From Flavobacterium anhuiense (GTDB lineage: Bacteria > Bacteroidota > Bacteroidia > Flavobacteriales > Flavobacteriaceae): 64,000 nucleotides of DNA. Below the pieces are notes generated by a model. It was not told the origin of the DNA. It worked only from the letters and a program-made list of their open reading frames with translations, and ran no database searches. Shown one piece after another: positions 51,486 through 60,044 of this stretch. The DNA is taken from the NCBI RefSeq assembly GCF_004151235.1, contig NZ_JUIV01000002.1, forward strand, positions 124,001-188,000, given 5' to 3'. Positions within the stretch are counted from its first letter, which is position 1, and every line of letters begins with the position of its first letter. A program made the translations under genes and the position numbers.

Positions 51486-52646
51486 ATGAAAAACCGAAAA
51501 TCTTCAAGAAGAAACGTCTTATTCTCGCTTTTGATTTTTTTGTTTTGTAATGCTTTAAATGCACAGAAACATCATACCGTTATGAAAGATTCTTTAGACG
51601 GAGCTTTCGATTTAAGTGATTTTCTTATTTACGCCAACGGATTTATAGTTGTGCCCACCATTATTACAGAACCCGCCGTTGGAGGATTTGGAGGAGCCGT
51701 CGCACCGATTTTCTTAAAAAAGCGCCCTCCGGTTGTGGATGAAAACGGTAAAAAACGATTTATAAACCCGGACATTACGGGAGGAATCGGAATGTATACA
51801 GCCAATAAAAGCTGGCTTGCAGGAGCTTTCCGTTCGGCAACATTGGTAAAACCAAAAATATTATATCGTGCTTTTGCGGCTTATGGCGACATGAATTTAT
51901 CATTTTATGCCAATAATTTGCCGAATCATAATGACGAAGAATTTAAGCTCAATTTTAAATCGACCATTTTTTATACGCAATGGCTCAAACAATTTAATAA
52001 TGCAAAATGGAGCGCAGGACCGCAGTACTTATTTTTAAATTCCAAAATAAACCTGCCCGATTTAGATCTTCCGCCGCCATTTGTAGATCCAAAAGATATT
52101 AAAAGCACGATAAGTCAGCTTGGAGCCGCGCTTCAGTTTGACGGACGTGACAACATATTTACGCCAGATAAAGGAATAAGAATCCAAACCGATTTTTTCT
52201 GGTCTGATAAAGCATTGGGGAGCGATTATCAGGCATGGCGTATCAATTTATCGGCAATTGGATATTATCCTTTGGCGAAAACTCTAATTGGCGGACTAAG
52301 GATTGAAGGGGAGCAGGCGTTGGGAAGTCCGCCTTTTTATTTAAAACCAGGAATTAATATGCGAGGAATTCCCGCAGCCAGATATATGGGAAACACCAGT
52401 ATTGTGAGCGAGTTAGAATTTCGATGGGATTTGTATCGAAGATGGAGTCTTATGGGCTACGGAGGTCTTGCAAGCGCTTTTAACGATTGGGATCAGGCTT
52501 TTGCCAAACCTGTAGTTTATAGCTACGGAACAGGCTTTAGATATCTCATAGCCAGAAAATTTAAACTCCGTATGGGAGTAGACGTTGCCAAAGGCCCAGA
52601 AGAATGGGCTTACTATATCGTTTTTGGAAGCAACTGGATGCGATAA
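51486..52646 (+). CDS. BamA/TamA family outer-membrane protein (surface-antigen barrel, no POTRA)
   Basis: 386 residues. Signal peptide MKNRKSSRRNVLFSLLIFLF, then CNALNAQ. The body resembles the C-terminal barrel of the BamA/TamA superfamily (bacterial surface antigen): QFDGRDNIFTPDKGIRIQTDFFW, GGLRIEGEQALGSPPFYLKPG, NMRGIPAARYMG (a variant of the VRGF/Y lock motif), LEFRWDLYRRWSLMGYGG and the aromatic terminus GSNWMR. No POTRA domains precede the barrel, so it is unlikely to be the essential assembly factor. Last gene of the plus-strand group; a terminator follows. Confidence 0.85.
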   Translation: MKNRKSSRRNVLFSLLIFLFCNALNAQKHHTVMKDSLDGAFDLSDFLIYANGFIVVPTIITEPAVGGFGGAVAPIFLKKRPPVVDENGKKRFINPDITGGIGMYTANKSWLAGAFRSATLVKPKILYRAFAAYGDMNLSFYANNLPNHNDEEFKLNFKSTIFYTQWLKQFNNAKWSAGPQYLFLNSKINLPDLDLPPPFVDPKDIKSTISQLGAALQFDGRDNIFTPDKGIRIQTDFFWSDKALGSDYQAWRINLSAIGYYPLAKTLIGGLRIEGEQALGSPPFYLKPGINMRGIPAARYMGNTSIVSELEFRWDLYRRWSLMGYGGLASAFNDWDQAFAKPVVYSYGTGFRYLIARKFKLRMGVDVAKGPEEWAYYIVFGSNWMR

Positions 52647-52688
52647 GTACAAAAACAGAAAAAACTTGTAAGAAGTTGTTTGTAAAAT

Positions 52689-52722
52689 AAAAAACCTCGA
52701 TGCGTCTGTATCGAGGTTTTTT
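52689..52722 (+). terminator. Intrinsic terminator after the BamA/TamA-like gene
   Basis: AAAAAACCTCGAT pairs with ATCGAGGTTTTTT around an 8-base loop. Confidence 0.93.
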
Positions 52723-52859
52723 GTGTTAAATATCTTAATAATCAGACCCATTAAGAAAATATTAACAACTAAACATTACACAAATTGTATAATATTTAAT
52801 TGTTTTGTAACAAATTGGAAACATTTGAGACTAATTTTAGTAAATCTTAAACATAACTT

Positions 52860-54056
52860 ATGAATACATTTTCATTCAAATCAGTGTTTGCCGCTTCAAT
52901 ATTTTTGGCTGGAACTGCAGGCTGTTTTGCGCAAGACATTTTAGTAAATTCACTTAAACTAAATGCAAGCGACAAAAGTAAAGAGAACTTCAAATTTACA
53001 GAAGTAATTAACCTAGGAACAACATCGGTAAAATCTCAAGGATCATCTGGAACTTGCTGGAGCTACTCAACAAACTCATTCTTAGAGTCAGAAATGATTC
53101 GTTTAGGAAAACAGCCTGTTGAGCTTTCTCAAATTTATTCTGCAAGAAATGTGTATGTAGAAAAAGGAATTAACTATGTTCGTATGCACGGAGCAATTAC
53201 GCTTGGAGATGGAGGAGCTCTTCACGATGTAATTAATATGTACAAAAAATACGGAACTGTGCCTAGAGAAGTTTACACAGGATTAAACTACGGAACAGAC
53301 AAAAACAAATTTGCCGAAATGAGCGCTCTTATCGAAGGTGTTTTGGCAGCAGTGGTGAAAAACCCGAACGGAGAATTGACTCCAAACTGGCAAAAAGCAT
53401 ATTCTGCTGTTATTGATTCTTACTTAGGAAAAGTGCCAGAAAACTTTACATACAAAGGAAAAAACTATACGCCACAATCTTTTGCTAAAGAAGTAGTAGG
53501 AATTAACCCAGATGATTACGTAGAAATGTCTTCTTTTACAAATGCGCCTTACTACCAAAAAACAACTATGATGGTGCCAGACAACTGGTCATTGGATCAA
53601 GTTTACAACGTAAAATTGAACGATATGACAGACGTTATCGACAATGCGCTTAAAAAAGGATATACTGTAGCTTGGGCAACAGATGTTAGCGAAAAAAGCT
53701 TTAGCTGGAAAAACGGTGTAGCTTACGTAGCATCTAAAAAATTCGACGATATGACGGCTGAGGAAAAAGCAGACATGTTTAACGGACCAAAAGCTGAACC
53801 AGAAATTACTCCAGAAATGCGTCAGGCAGCGTTTGATAACTACACAACAACAGACGACCACGGAATGCACATTATTGGTCTTGCAAAAGATCAAACTGGA
53901 AAAGAATACTATATCGTAAAAAATTCTTGGGGAGAAACAAACGACTACAAAGGTTTCTTGTTTGTAACTAAGAACTTCGTAAAATATAAAACTACTGCTT
54001 TACTAGTAAACAAAGGAGGAATTCCTGCTGAAATTGCTAAGAAATTAGGGGTTTAA
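52860..54056 (+). CDS. Exported C1 family cysteine peptidase (bleomycin hydrolase/aminopeptidase C type)
   Basis: 398 residues. Signal peptide at 1-25 (AASIFLAGTAGCFAQ). Papain-fold active site: Gln60 and Cys66 in VKSQGSSGTCWSYST, His in DDHGMHIIGLAKD, Asn in VKNSWGETNDYKGF. The spacing (Cys near 66, His near 338, Asn near 359) is that of the bleomycin hydrolase/PepC branch. It is expected in the periplasm, which is unusual for PepC but common in Bacteroidetes. Stand-alone unit with terminators on both sides. Confidence 0.92.
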   Translation: MNTFSFKSVFAASIFLAGTAGCFAQDILVNSLKLNASDKSKENFKFTEVINLGTTSVKSQGSSGTCWSYSTNSFLESEMIRLGKQPVELSQIYSARNVYVEKGINYVRMHGAITLGDGGALHDVINMYKKYGTVPREVYTGLNYGTDKNKFAEMSALIEGVLAAVVKNPNGELTPNWQKAYSAVIDSYLGKVPENFTYKGKNYTPQSFAKEVVGINPDDYVEMSSFTNAPYYQKTTMMVPDNWSLDQVYNVKLNDMTDVIDNALKKGYTVAWATDVSEKSFSWKNGVAYVASKKFDDMTAEEKADMFNGPKAEPEITPEMRQAAFDNYTTTDDHGMHIIGLAKDQTGKEYYIVKNSWGETNDYKGFLFVTKNFVKYKTTALLVNKGGIPAEIAKKLGV

Positions 54057-54081
54057 TTATCCTGAGAGTTTTAAGAAAATA

Positions 54082-54118
54082 GAAAAGCGCCGTAATCTTT
54101 GGATTGTGGCGCTTCTTT
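54082..54118 (+). terminator. Intrinsic terminator after the C1 peptidase
   Basis: AAGCGCC pairs with GGCGCTT, with inner AATC/GATT pairing; followed by CTTT. Confidence 0.8.
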
Positions 54119-54148
54119 AGTTAGATTATATTTTAATTCCATCGAATT

Positions 54149-54742
54149 CTATGGAATTACATTAGGTATCAAATCTTTTAAATAATCTGGCACATAATTT
54201 ATTGATTGAATTTTACCTGATTCAATGGATAATACATAAGAAGGTTGTTCCTTATATGCAGAAGAATCATATAGGTCAACATAATCAAAATGATCGAAGA
54301 ATTTATTGAGATTAGCATATCCATCTTGATAACGCCTTTCAATTTCATTTTCAGGAACAAAATGTCCCCCATTCTCTACACGAATAGCAACTCTTTTCTT
54401 TGCCTCTTGAATTGAATTTAGGCATAGAAAAATAAGTTGTAAGTCATATCCATTATTTTTAAAAATATCAGGCCAGTGAAGAGGAGTTGAATTGAAATTA
54501 GTTTCATAACAAAAACTAGATTTATTGGCAATAGCGGTTTTAATTTGATTTTCCAATTCATTAAATGCTAAGCTGTGAGCCATTTCTTCTCTTACATCTG
54601 AATCAAATAAAGAGTTATAAAATTTTAAAAAATAGAAATCGTAATCAAAAGGAGTAAACTTTTCAGGAGAAAGCACTTTAGAAAAAGTAGATTTTCCAGA
54701 GCCATTGCATCCAGCAATAACTGTTAAAATAGGTTTAGACAT
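54149..54742 (-). CDS. Zeta toxin-like P-loop kinase
   Basis: 197 residues. Walker A loop GCNGSGKST at residues 11-19. FCYETNFNSTPL corresponds to the substrate Glu-Thr region of Zeta/COG4185 kinases, and NGGHFVPENEIERRYQDGYANL is the characteristic VPxxxIxRR element. Zeta toxins phosphorylate UDP-N-acetylglucosamine and block cell-wall synthesis; COG4185 proteins are broader. It is the second gene of a two-gene unit, overlapping a 54-residue upstream gene by 8 bases, and convergent with the C1 peptidase gene. Confidence 0.8.
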   Translation of the reverse strand: MSKPILTVIAGCNGSGKSTFSKVLSPEKFTPFDYDFYFLKFYNSLFDSDVREEMAHSLAFNELENQIKTAIANKSSFCYETNFNSTPLHWPDIFKNNGYDLQLIFLCLNSIQEAKKRVAIRVENGGHFVPENEIERRYQDGYANLNKFFDHFDYVDLYDSSAYKEQPSYVLSIESGKIQSINYVPDYLKDLIPNVIP

Positions 54743-54899
54743 TCTTGAATTGAGGAGCTACTGGAGGATTTTTTTGATTTTTTCCTAAAGCTATATTTCT
54801 TTCATAAACAGCCACTTGCTTCTTTACAGAAGGCATAACTTTACTCATTTGCTTTAAAGCAAATTGCACTCTTTCGGATGTGTTAGAAATATCTTTCAT
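54735..54899 (-). CDS. Small protein overlapping the Zeta-like gene; possible antitoxin
   Basis: 54 residues: starts MKDISNTSERVQFALKQMSK, ends NQKNPPVAPQFKNV. Its stop codon overlaps the Zeta-like start (ATGTCTAA), so translation is probably coupled. The first 35 residues are helical and basic, like small epsilon-type or COG4185-partner antitoxins, but no family is recognised. It is short enough to be missed by gene callers. Confidence 0.6.
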   Translation of the reverse strand: MKDISNTSERVQFALKQMSKVMPSVKKQVAVYERNIALGKNQKNPPVAPQFKNV

Positions 54900-54967
54900 A
54901 ATAATGCAAATTTACAAAAAACAAATGAAAGATTTATATAATGTAAATTTCGAACTGTTTTTTTAGA

Positions 54968-55366
54968 TTATTTCCCTTTCATCAACCTCTCCAAATACTC
55001 TACTTTATCCTTTTCAGCCTGAACCAAACGCTCATAAAGTTCCACAATTTTATCAATTGGGTTGAAAGTGCATTCTATTGCATTTGCATTAAAAATGCTA
55101 TCAGTGATATCGTTGTCATATACATTATTGAAATAATTAACGACGCCTTCATCTGAGAAGCTTTTTATTGAATCAACAGAAACTCCTAAAGCTGTTGCAA
55201 TGACGTTTAGTTTTTCATCGTCAACGGTTTCGCTTCCTTCAATATTAGAAATCGTCTGTTGGCTCATGCCAATAGCAATGGCAAGTGCTTCTTGTTTCAT
55301 TCCTCTAAGCTCACGAATGCGGCTTATGTTTCTTCCGATATGTTTTGGTTTTGTGGCTGTGCTCAT
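54968..55366 (-). CDS. XRE family helix-turn-helix regulator
   Basis: 132 residues. The HTH_3 domain is at about 12-68 (ISRIRELRGMKQEALAIAIG, then MSQQTISNIEGSETVDDEKLNVIATALGVSVDSI). The C-terminal part is acidic with a helical tail (DKIVELYERLVQAEKDKVEYLERLMKGK), likely a coiled-coil dimerisation region. It sits 68 bp upstream of the small Zeta-partner gene on the same strand and may regulate the pair or itself. Related proteins are common orphan regulators in Flavobacterium. Confidence 0.85.
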   Translation of the reverse strand: MSTATKPKHIGRNISRIRELRGMKQEALAIAIGMSQQTISNIEGSETVDDEKLNVIATALGVSVDSIKSFSDEGVVNYFNNVYDNDITDSIFNANAIECTFNPIDKIVELYERLVQAEKDKVEYLERLMKGK

Positions 55367-55542
55367 ACTTCAAAGATATTAAAAATCCTTAAAAATTAAG
55401 ATATTGGTAAAAGACTATCTTTTGTGGTGAATTACCAAATCTAATGTTTTGTTTGGATGTTTTAGATTATTTATTTCGCTGATGTAAAAATACAATTTTT
55501 CGTACAATAATTATTCGTAACCAAAATCATAAAATAAATGCC

Positions 55543-55821
55543 ATGAAAACAGAAAACGAAAGCAATGCCAATGAGAACCAAATAATAGAATCGATAGCGA
55601 GATTGGTATCAGATATTGGTTTCGACGGAGAATATAAAAATCATCCAGAATACTTAACCGAGATTTTTGAGCATCTTCTAGAAACAGAATCAGGAGACAG
55701 CCGCTCCTTACGAATTAAAATGCTAAGCTGCATTAGAACCAGTAAAATGTTGGCAAAAGCATTAGAACCATTTTCAGACGAAGAAGTGCAAAAAGCCTGC
55801 GTTAAAATGATAAAGGCGTAA
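55543..55821 (+). CDS. Hypothetical protein, 92 residues
   Basis: No family recognised. Acidic, helical, no signal or membrane segment. Starts MKTENESNANENQIIESIAR, continues with FDGEYKNHPEYLTEIFEHLLETE and ends KALEPFSDEEVQKACVKMIKA. One or two Cys. Divergent from the XRE regulator; the 55940 gene follows 118 bp later on the same strand. Coding is supported by length, an ATG after a plausible leader and amino-acid composition. Confidence 0.6.
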   Translation: MKTENESNANENQIIESIARLVSDIGFDGEYKNHPEYLTEIFEHLLETESGDSRSLRIKMLSCIRTSKMLAKALEPFSDEEVQKACVKMIKA

Positions 55822-55939
55822 AAAGAAGTACTTTATCGGCTTTCTAAGTAATTCATGGTCAGAATAAAAGCTAACTAAAAGAAAATCAGTATCTTTAATG
55901 TGAGTTTTTTAATAGGAGCATTAATTTTATTCAAAAATC

Positions 55940-56620
55940 ATGAAAAAGTATGAAGCAGTTTTATGTACACTTGCGTTCGTATTTTCTCTCGGCTGTTTTG
56001 CTCAGAGCACAAACAGTGCCTCTGCTTCTTCGGCACCAGGAAAAACGACATTATTGACGGACAGTCTCCCTACAGATGATATGGTTATACAATCGTATTA
56101 TGTTGAGGAAAGAATAAATAAACTTTTTGGAGGTAGAATTATTACTTACCAAGTTTCAAAATTGGACATGGTCGATACTTACGATCTTGGTCCTAACAAT
56201 ACTAGAACCGTAATTCCGAATTACGTAAAAAGAAAACCTAAAGTTGCTCCAAATACAATAGAGACAAAAACGCTTGTTGCAAGTGCGAATGCTTCGGTAA
56301 CGCCTGTTAAGGTAGAAGTTACACCTCCAGCCGCTACAAATACAAAATATGTAACCGTAAATATGGTGGATACTTACGAAAGAGTTATTGATAAAGGTTA
56401 CAAATCTATCGATATGCTAAAAAAAGTAGCCGACCGTTTTTATTTTGAAGGCAATCTAACCGCAGCAGCGGGCTATTACACCCAATTATTTGACCAAGCC
56501 AAAGATTTGGATGTTATATATTATTACAGATACGCCCAGTCCTTAAAAGCAATAAATGAAGATGAAAAAGCAAATACTTTGATGAAAAGGTTTAAGAGCG
56601 AAACTTTGAGTATGAAATAG
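55940..56620 (+). CDS. Exported protein with TPR-like C-terminus, resembling the N-terminal part of flavobacterial OmpA-family proteins
   Basis: 226 residues; signal peptide MKKYEAVLCTLAFVFSLGCFAQ. After a Ser/Ala-rich stretch the middle contains MVDTYDLGPNNTRTVIPNY and later NMVDTYERVIDKGY, an internal partial repeat. The C-terminal 80 residues form helix pairs (MLKKVADRFYFEGNLTAAAGYYTQLFDQA, DVIYYYRYAQSLKAINEDEKANTLM) like the TPR region that opens PorE-like OmpA proteins. There is no PD40, OmpA or peptidoglycan-binding part, so it is either a truncated paralogue or a free-standing adaptor. Confidence 0.7.
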   Translation: MKKYEAVLCTLAFVFSLGCFAQSTNSASASSAPGKTTLLTDSLPTDDMVIQSYYVEERINKLFGGRIITYQVSKLDMVDTYDLGPNNTRTVIPNYVKRKPKVAPNTIETKTLVASANASVTPVKVEVTPPAATNTKYVTVNMVDTYERVIDKGYKSIDMLKKVADRFYFEGNLTAAAGYYTQLFDQAKDLDVIYYYRYAQSLKAINEDEKANTLMKRFKSETLSMK

Positions 56621-57010
56621 GGTTTTCTTTGTGTTTTTTTAACCGCAAAGTTCGCAAAGTTTTTTAACCGCAGAAAACGCTAAGATTTTACGCAAAGTTC
56701 GCTAAGGTTATTTTGAGATAAATCTAAAGATTAAGTTCGCAAAGCTTTATGAAGATAAAGCTCTGCGAGCTTTTTTTATTTTACCTGCAGTTTGTCATCC
56801 TGAGGAACGAAGGATCACACTCGCATATCGACAAAGATTGGCACCCTTTGCGATCTCTTTTATAGATTCCTATTAAGTCTCGAAAAAAAAACTCTTAGCG
56901 ACCTCTGCGTAAATCTTAGCGCACTTTGCGTAAAGACCTTGCGCACTTTGCGGTTAAATAAGCAACTCTAAATATTGGAATTTGGAATTTTAAAACTTTG
57001 GAATTTGAAC
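56621..57010. repeat. Non-coding stretch of CGCAAAG/GCGAACTTTGCGG-type repeats
   Basis: Repeated text such as ACCGCAAAGTTCGCAAAG, TTACGCAAAGTTCGCTAAGG and TTGCGCACTTTGCGGTTAAA, plus TTTGTCATCCTGAGGAACGA. Same family as 28197-28237. No credible reading frame. Confidence 0.75.
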
Positions 57011-57044
57011 AAAAAAAAAGACGATCAAATTTGATCGTCTTTTT
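57011..57044 (-). terminator. Terminator of the tRNA-Asn pair
   Basis: AAAAAGACGATCAAA followed by its exact complement. Six bases past the 3' end of the proximal tRNA-Asn on the minus strand; bidirectional in form. Confidence 0.88.
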
Positions 57045-57049
57045 TTAAG

Positions 57050-57123
57050 CTCCCCCTCTTGGGCTCGAACCAAGGACCCTCTGATTAACAGTCAGATGCT
57101 CTAACCAACTGAGCTAAGGAGGA
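57050..57123 (-). tRNA. tRNA-Asn (GTT), copy 2
   Basis: 74 nt. Starts TCCTCCTTAGCTCAGTTGG, anticodon loop CTGTTAA (GTT), T-arm CTTGG-TTCGAGC-CCAAG, ends AGGGGGAG without encoded CCA. Identical over its length to the copy at 57163. Confidence 0.97.
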
Positions 57124-57162
57124 ATCACCTTAAAAGGTTAATATGCTTGCTAAAAAAAGTTG

Positions 57163-57236
57163 CTCCCCCTCTTGGGCTCGAACCAAGGACCCTCTGATTA
57201 ACAGTCAGATGCTCTAACCAACTGAGCTAAGGAGGA
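57163..57236 (-). tRNA. tRNA-Asn (GTT), copy 1
   Basis: 74 nt, identical to the copy at 57050; separated from it by 39 bp, so the two are probably one transcript. Confidence 0.97.
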
Positions 57237-57319
57237 AAGTGTTGCTCTTTTTAGCGAGTGCAAATATAAAACTATTTTTAGTTTCTCAAAAACATTTTTA
57301 CTCTTTTTTTGACTTTTTT

Positions 57320-58663
57320 TTACTTGCCTACAATGGCTTTGTAAATGTCGTTACCATTAGCAAATAGTAGCAGTGAAATAAGTAAAACAAAACCAACCAT
57401 TTGCGCATTCTCTAGGAATTTATCGCTCGGTTTTTTGCCGCTTACAATTTCATATAATAAAAACATCACATGTCCACCATCAAGAGCCGGAATTGGCAAT
57501 AAATTCATAACTCCAAGCATAATTGACAATAAAGCCGTGATTGACCAGAAAACTTCCCAGCTCCAAGAACTAGGGAAAATGTTGTAAATAGCCGCAAAAC
57601 CACCCACTTGTTTGTAAGCTTTAGTTTCTGGATTAAAAATCATTTTCAATTGTTTTCCGTAACCTACTAATTGATCTTTTCCTTTTTGAAGACCAACTGG
57701 AATAGATTCGAAGAAACCATATTCTTTAGTGCTTATTTTATAGTATCCTAATTTCTCCAATGATTTCATATCCAAACCACCAGCAAAAACACCTAAAGTT
57801 CCTTCTGGAGAAACTTTCACAGTAAGAGGTATTTCTTTTAAATCACGTAAAACAACTGCAGAAATTGATTTTCCTTTATTAGCTAATAAAACAGCCTTTG
57901 CTTCATCAAAATATTTAACTTTTTGTCCGTTAAGAGAAAGAATCAAGTCTTTTGCTTTTAAATTTTGGTTTGGCGATTCTTCTCCAACTTTTCCAATTGC
58001 AAAAGGTCTACGGATGTCGATAAGCATTCCTTTTTCAGTTTTAGAAAGCTGATCCACAAAATCTGTTGGCATTGTAATAGTTTGCTGTTTTCCGTCTCTT
58101 TCGATCAAGATATGTTTAGCCATAATCACATTCATATTCATGTCGCTGTCAAAATTCTCAACAGCTTTTCCATCAATAGAAATAATTTTATCGCCCGTTT
58201 TAAAACCAGCTTTAAGCATAGCAGGATTTTCAATTGTAACACCATCTTTTAAGTCAGCATTTGCAATATAAGTATCTCCGTAAGCAAACGCCATTCCGAT
58301 ATAGATAATAAAAGCCAAGATAAAGTTTACAGTAACACCGCCAAGCATGATAATTAAACGCTGCCAAGCTGGTTTAGTACGAAATTCCCAAGGCTGAGGA
58401 GGCAGAGCCATTTGCTCTTTGTCCATACTTTCGTCAATCATTCCAGAAATTTTCACATAACCACCCAGTGGCAGCCATCCGATACCGTATTCTGTTTCTC
58501 CGATTTTCTTTTTGAAAAGTGAATATTTAACATCAAAAAACAAATAAAATTTTTCGACTCTAGTTTTAAACAATTTAGCAGGGATAAAATGCCCTAATTC
58601 ATGAAGAATAATAAGTAAAGATAAACTCAATAGAAATTGAGACAGTTTGATAACTATATCCAT
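57320..58663 (-). CDS. rseP: RIP metalloprotease RseP (site-2 protease)
   Basis: 447 residues. Intramembrane zinc protease: HELGH at residues 21-25 in the first helix, PDZ-like regions in the middle (VGEESPNQNLKAKDLILSLNG and PAMLKAGFKTGDKIISIDGK), and the third Asp ligand in NLLPIPALDGGHVMFLLYE near the C-terminus. Four hydrophobic segments. It cleaves membrane anti-sigma factors and leftover signal peptides. It could act on the anti-sigma-like protein at 35038 (unproven). Downstream of it on the minus strand lie the tRNA-Asn genes. Confidence 0.95.
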   Translation of the reverse strand: MDIVIKLSQFLLSLSLLIILHELGHFIPAKLFKTRVEKFYLFFDVKYSLFKKKIGETEYGIGWLPLGGYVKISGMIDESMDKEQMALPPQPWEFRTKPAWQRLIIMLGGVTVNFILAFIIYIGMAFAYGDTYIANADLKDGVTIENPAMLKAGFKTGDKIISIDGKAVENFDSDMNMNVIMAKHILIERDGKQQTITMPTDFVDQLSKTEKGMLIDIRRPFAIGKVGEESPNQNLKAKDLILSLNGQKVKYFDEAKAVLLANKGKSISAVVLRDLKEIPLTVKVSPEGTLGVFAGGLDMKSLEKLGYYKISTKEYGFFESIPVGLQKGKDQLVGYGKQLKMIFNPETKAYKQVGGFAAIYNIFPSSWSWEVFWSITALLSIMLGVMNLLPIPALDGGHVMFLLYEIVSGKKPSDKFLENAQMVGFVLLISLLLFANGNDIYKAIVGK

Positions 58664-58864
58664 TTGTTGTTTTTAATTCGTATTTAACGCACAAAAGTAG
58701 CGTTTTCTATTTTAATATAAGTATGCAAGATAGTGTTTAAGATTTTAAATGTTTGTTAATTAATAAACATTTCGATTTCTCGTTTTAACAAGATGCCGTA
58801 ACTTTACTTTTCGAACACTGCCTTACTCAATTGGTAGTATAAAATCATTAAAAGTTACAAGTAT

Positions 58865-59935
58865 ATGGCAACGAAATTATTTTCTCCCTTTACCATAAAA
58901 AATATCACCTTAAAAAATAGAATTGCGATTTCGCCAATGTGCCAGTACTCTGCAATTGACGGCTTTGCAAACGATTGGCATTTGGTTCATTTAGGAAGCC
59001 GTGCCAGCGGAGGTGCCGGACTTATTATTCAAGAAGCCACAGCGGTTTCTCCTGAAGCCAGAATTTCTCCTGCCGATCTAGGAATTTGGAAGGATGAACA
59101 TATCGAAAAACTAAAACAAATCAACTCCTTTATAGTTTCGCAGAATTCGATTCCCGGAATCCAGTTAGCGCACGCAGGAAGAAAAGCAAGTGTTTCGGCT
59201 CCGTGGTTGGGAAACAAAAAATTAGATTTCGCTCAAGGCGGATGGCAGACTGTTGCGCCAAGCGCGATTCCGTATCATGAAAACGAACCGTTTCTTCCAG
59301 AAGCTTTAGATAAAAACGGAATTCAGAAAGTAATCTCCGATTTTAAAACCGCGACAAAAAGAGTGGTTGAAGCAGGATATGAGGTTGTAGAAATTCATGC
59401 GGCTCATGGTTATTTACTGCATCAATTTTTATCTCCTCTTACAAACGTGAGAACAGACGAATATGGAGGAAGTTTCGAAAATAGAATCCGTTTTGCATTA
59501 GAAATTGTAGAAGCAGTCCAATCAGAATGGCCTTCAGATTTGCCATTGTTTGTTAGAATTTCGGCAACAGATTGGGCAGAAAACGGTTGGAATCCAGAAG
59601 AATCTGTACAGCTTTCTAAGATATTAAAAGAAAAAGGAGTAGATTTAATCGATGTTTCATCAGGCGGATTGGTTTCGCATCAGAAAATAACATTAGGGCC
59701 AGGCTATCAAGTCCCTTTTGCAGAAAAAATGAAAGCAGAAGCAGGAATTGCAACAGGAGCAGTCGGATTAATTACAGAAGCCAAACAAGCCGAAGAAATC
59801 TTAAATAAAAACCAAGCCGATTTGATTTTATTCGCCAGAGAATCTTTAAGAAATCCGAACTTGCCTTTAGATTTTGCCGCAACATTAAACGACGATATTC
59901 AATGGCCAAAACAATACGAAAGAGCTAAACTTTAA
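58865..59935 (+). CDS. NADH:flavin oxidoreductase, Old Yellow Enzyme family (YqjM/NamA-like)
   Basis: 356 residues, FMN-binding TIM barrel. YqjM-type features: SPMCQYSAIDGFANDWH (the Cys that tunes the flavin), LGSRASGGAGLIIQEATAVSPEARI, QLAHAGRKAS, the HAAHGYLLHQFLSPLTN active-site His pair and RTDEYGGSFENRIRF. It reduces activated C=C bonds of enones or nitro compounds; the natural substrate is unknown. The Gfo/Idh gene follows after an inverted repeat. Confidence 0.94.
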   Translation: MATKLFSPFTIKNITLKNRIAISPMCQYSAIDGFANDWHLVHLGSRASGGAGLIIQEATAVSPEARISPADLGIWKDEHIEKLKQINSFIVSQNSIPGIQLAHAGRKASVSAPWLGNKKLDFAQGGWQTVAPSAIPYHENEPFLPEALDKNGIQKVISDFKTATKRVVEAGYEVVEIHAAHGYLLHQFLSPLTNVRTDEYGGSFENRIRFALEIVEAVQSEWPSDLPLFVRISATDWAENGWNPEESVQLSKILKEKGVDLIDVSSGGLVSHQKITLGPGYQVPFAEKMKAEAGIATGAVGLITEAKQAEEILNKNQADLILFARESLRNPNLPLDFAATLNDDIQWPKQYERAKL

Positions 59936-59947
59936 ATATTTTTATTA

Positions 59948-60025
59948 GCCACGAATTGCACGAATTTCCACGAATTAAAAATTTTATGCGTACCGCGATT
60001 TGTGTTAATTCGTGCAATTCGTGGC
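59948..60025. repeat. Inverted repeat, CACGAATT family, 19-bp perfect arms
   Basis: GCCACGAATTGCACGAATT at 59948-59966 and its exact complement at 60007-60025. It lies between two same-strand genes and resembles the element at 5521-5570. Confidence 0.85.
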
Positions 60026-60044
60026 AAACAAAAAAACTATACCA

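Noticed and set aside
56621..57010. Degraded gene in the repeat-rich gap before the tRNA-Asn pair
   Set aside because: All the text is accounted for by short intergenic repeats in several orientations, with stops in every frame.
58815..58840. tRNA-like text (CTTACTCAATTGGTAGTA) before the OYE gene
   Set aside because: No acceptor, anticodon or T-arm can be formed around it.
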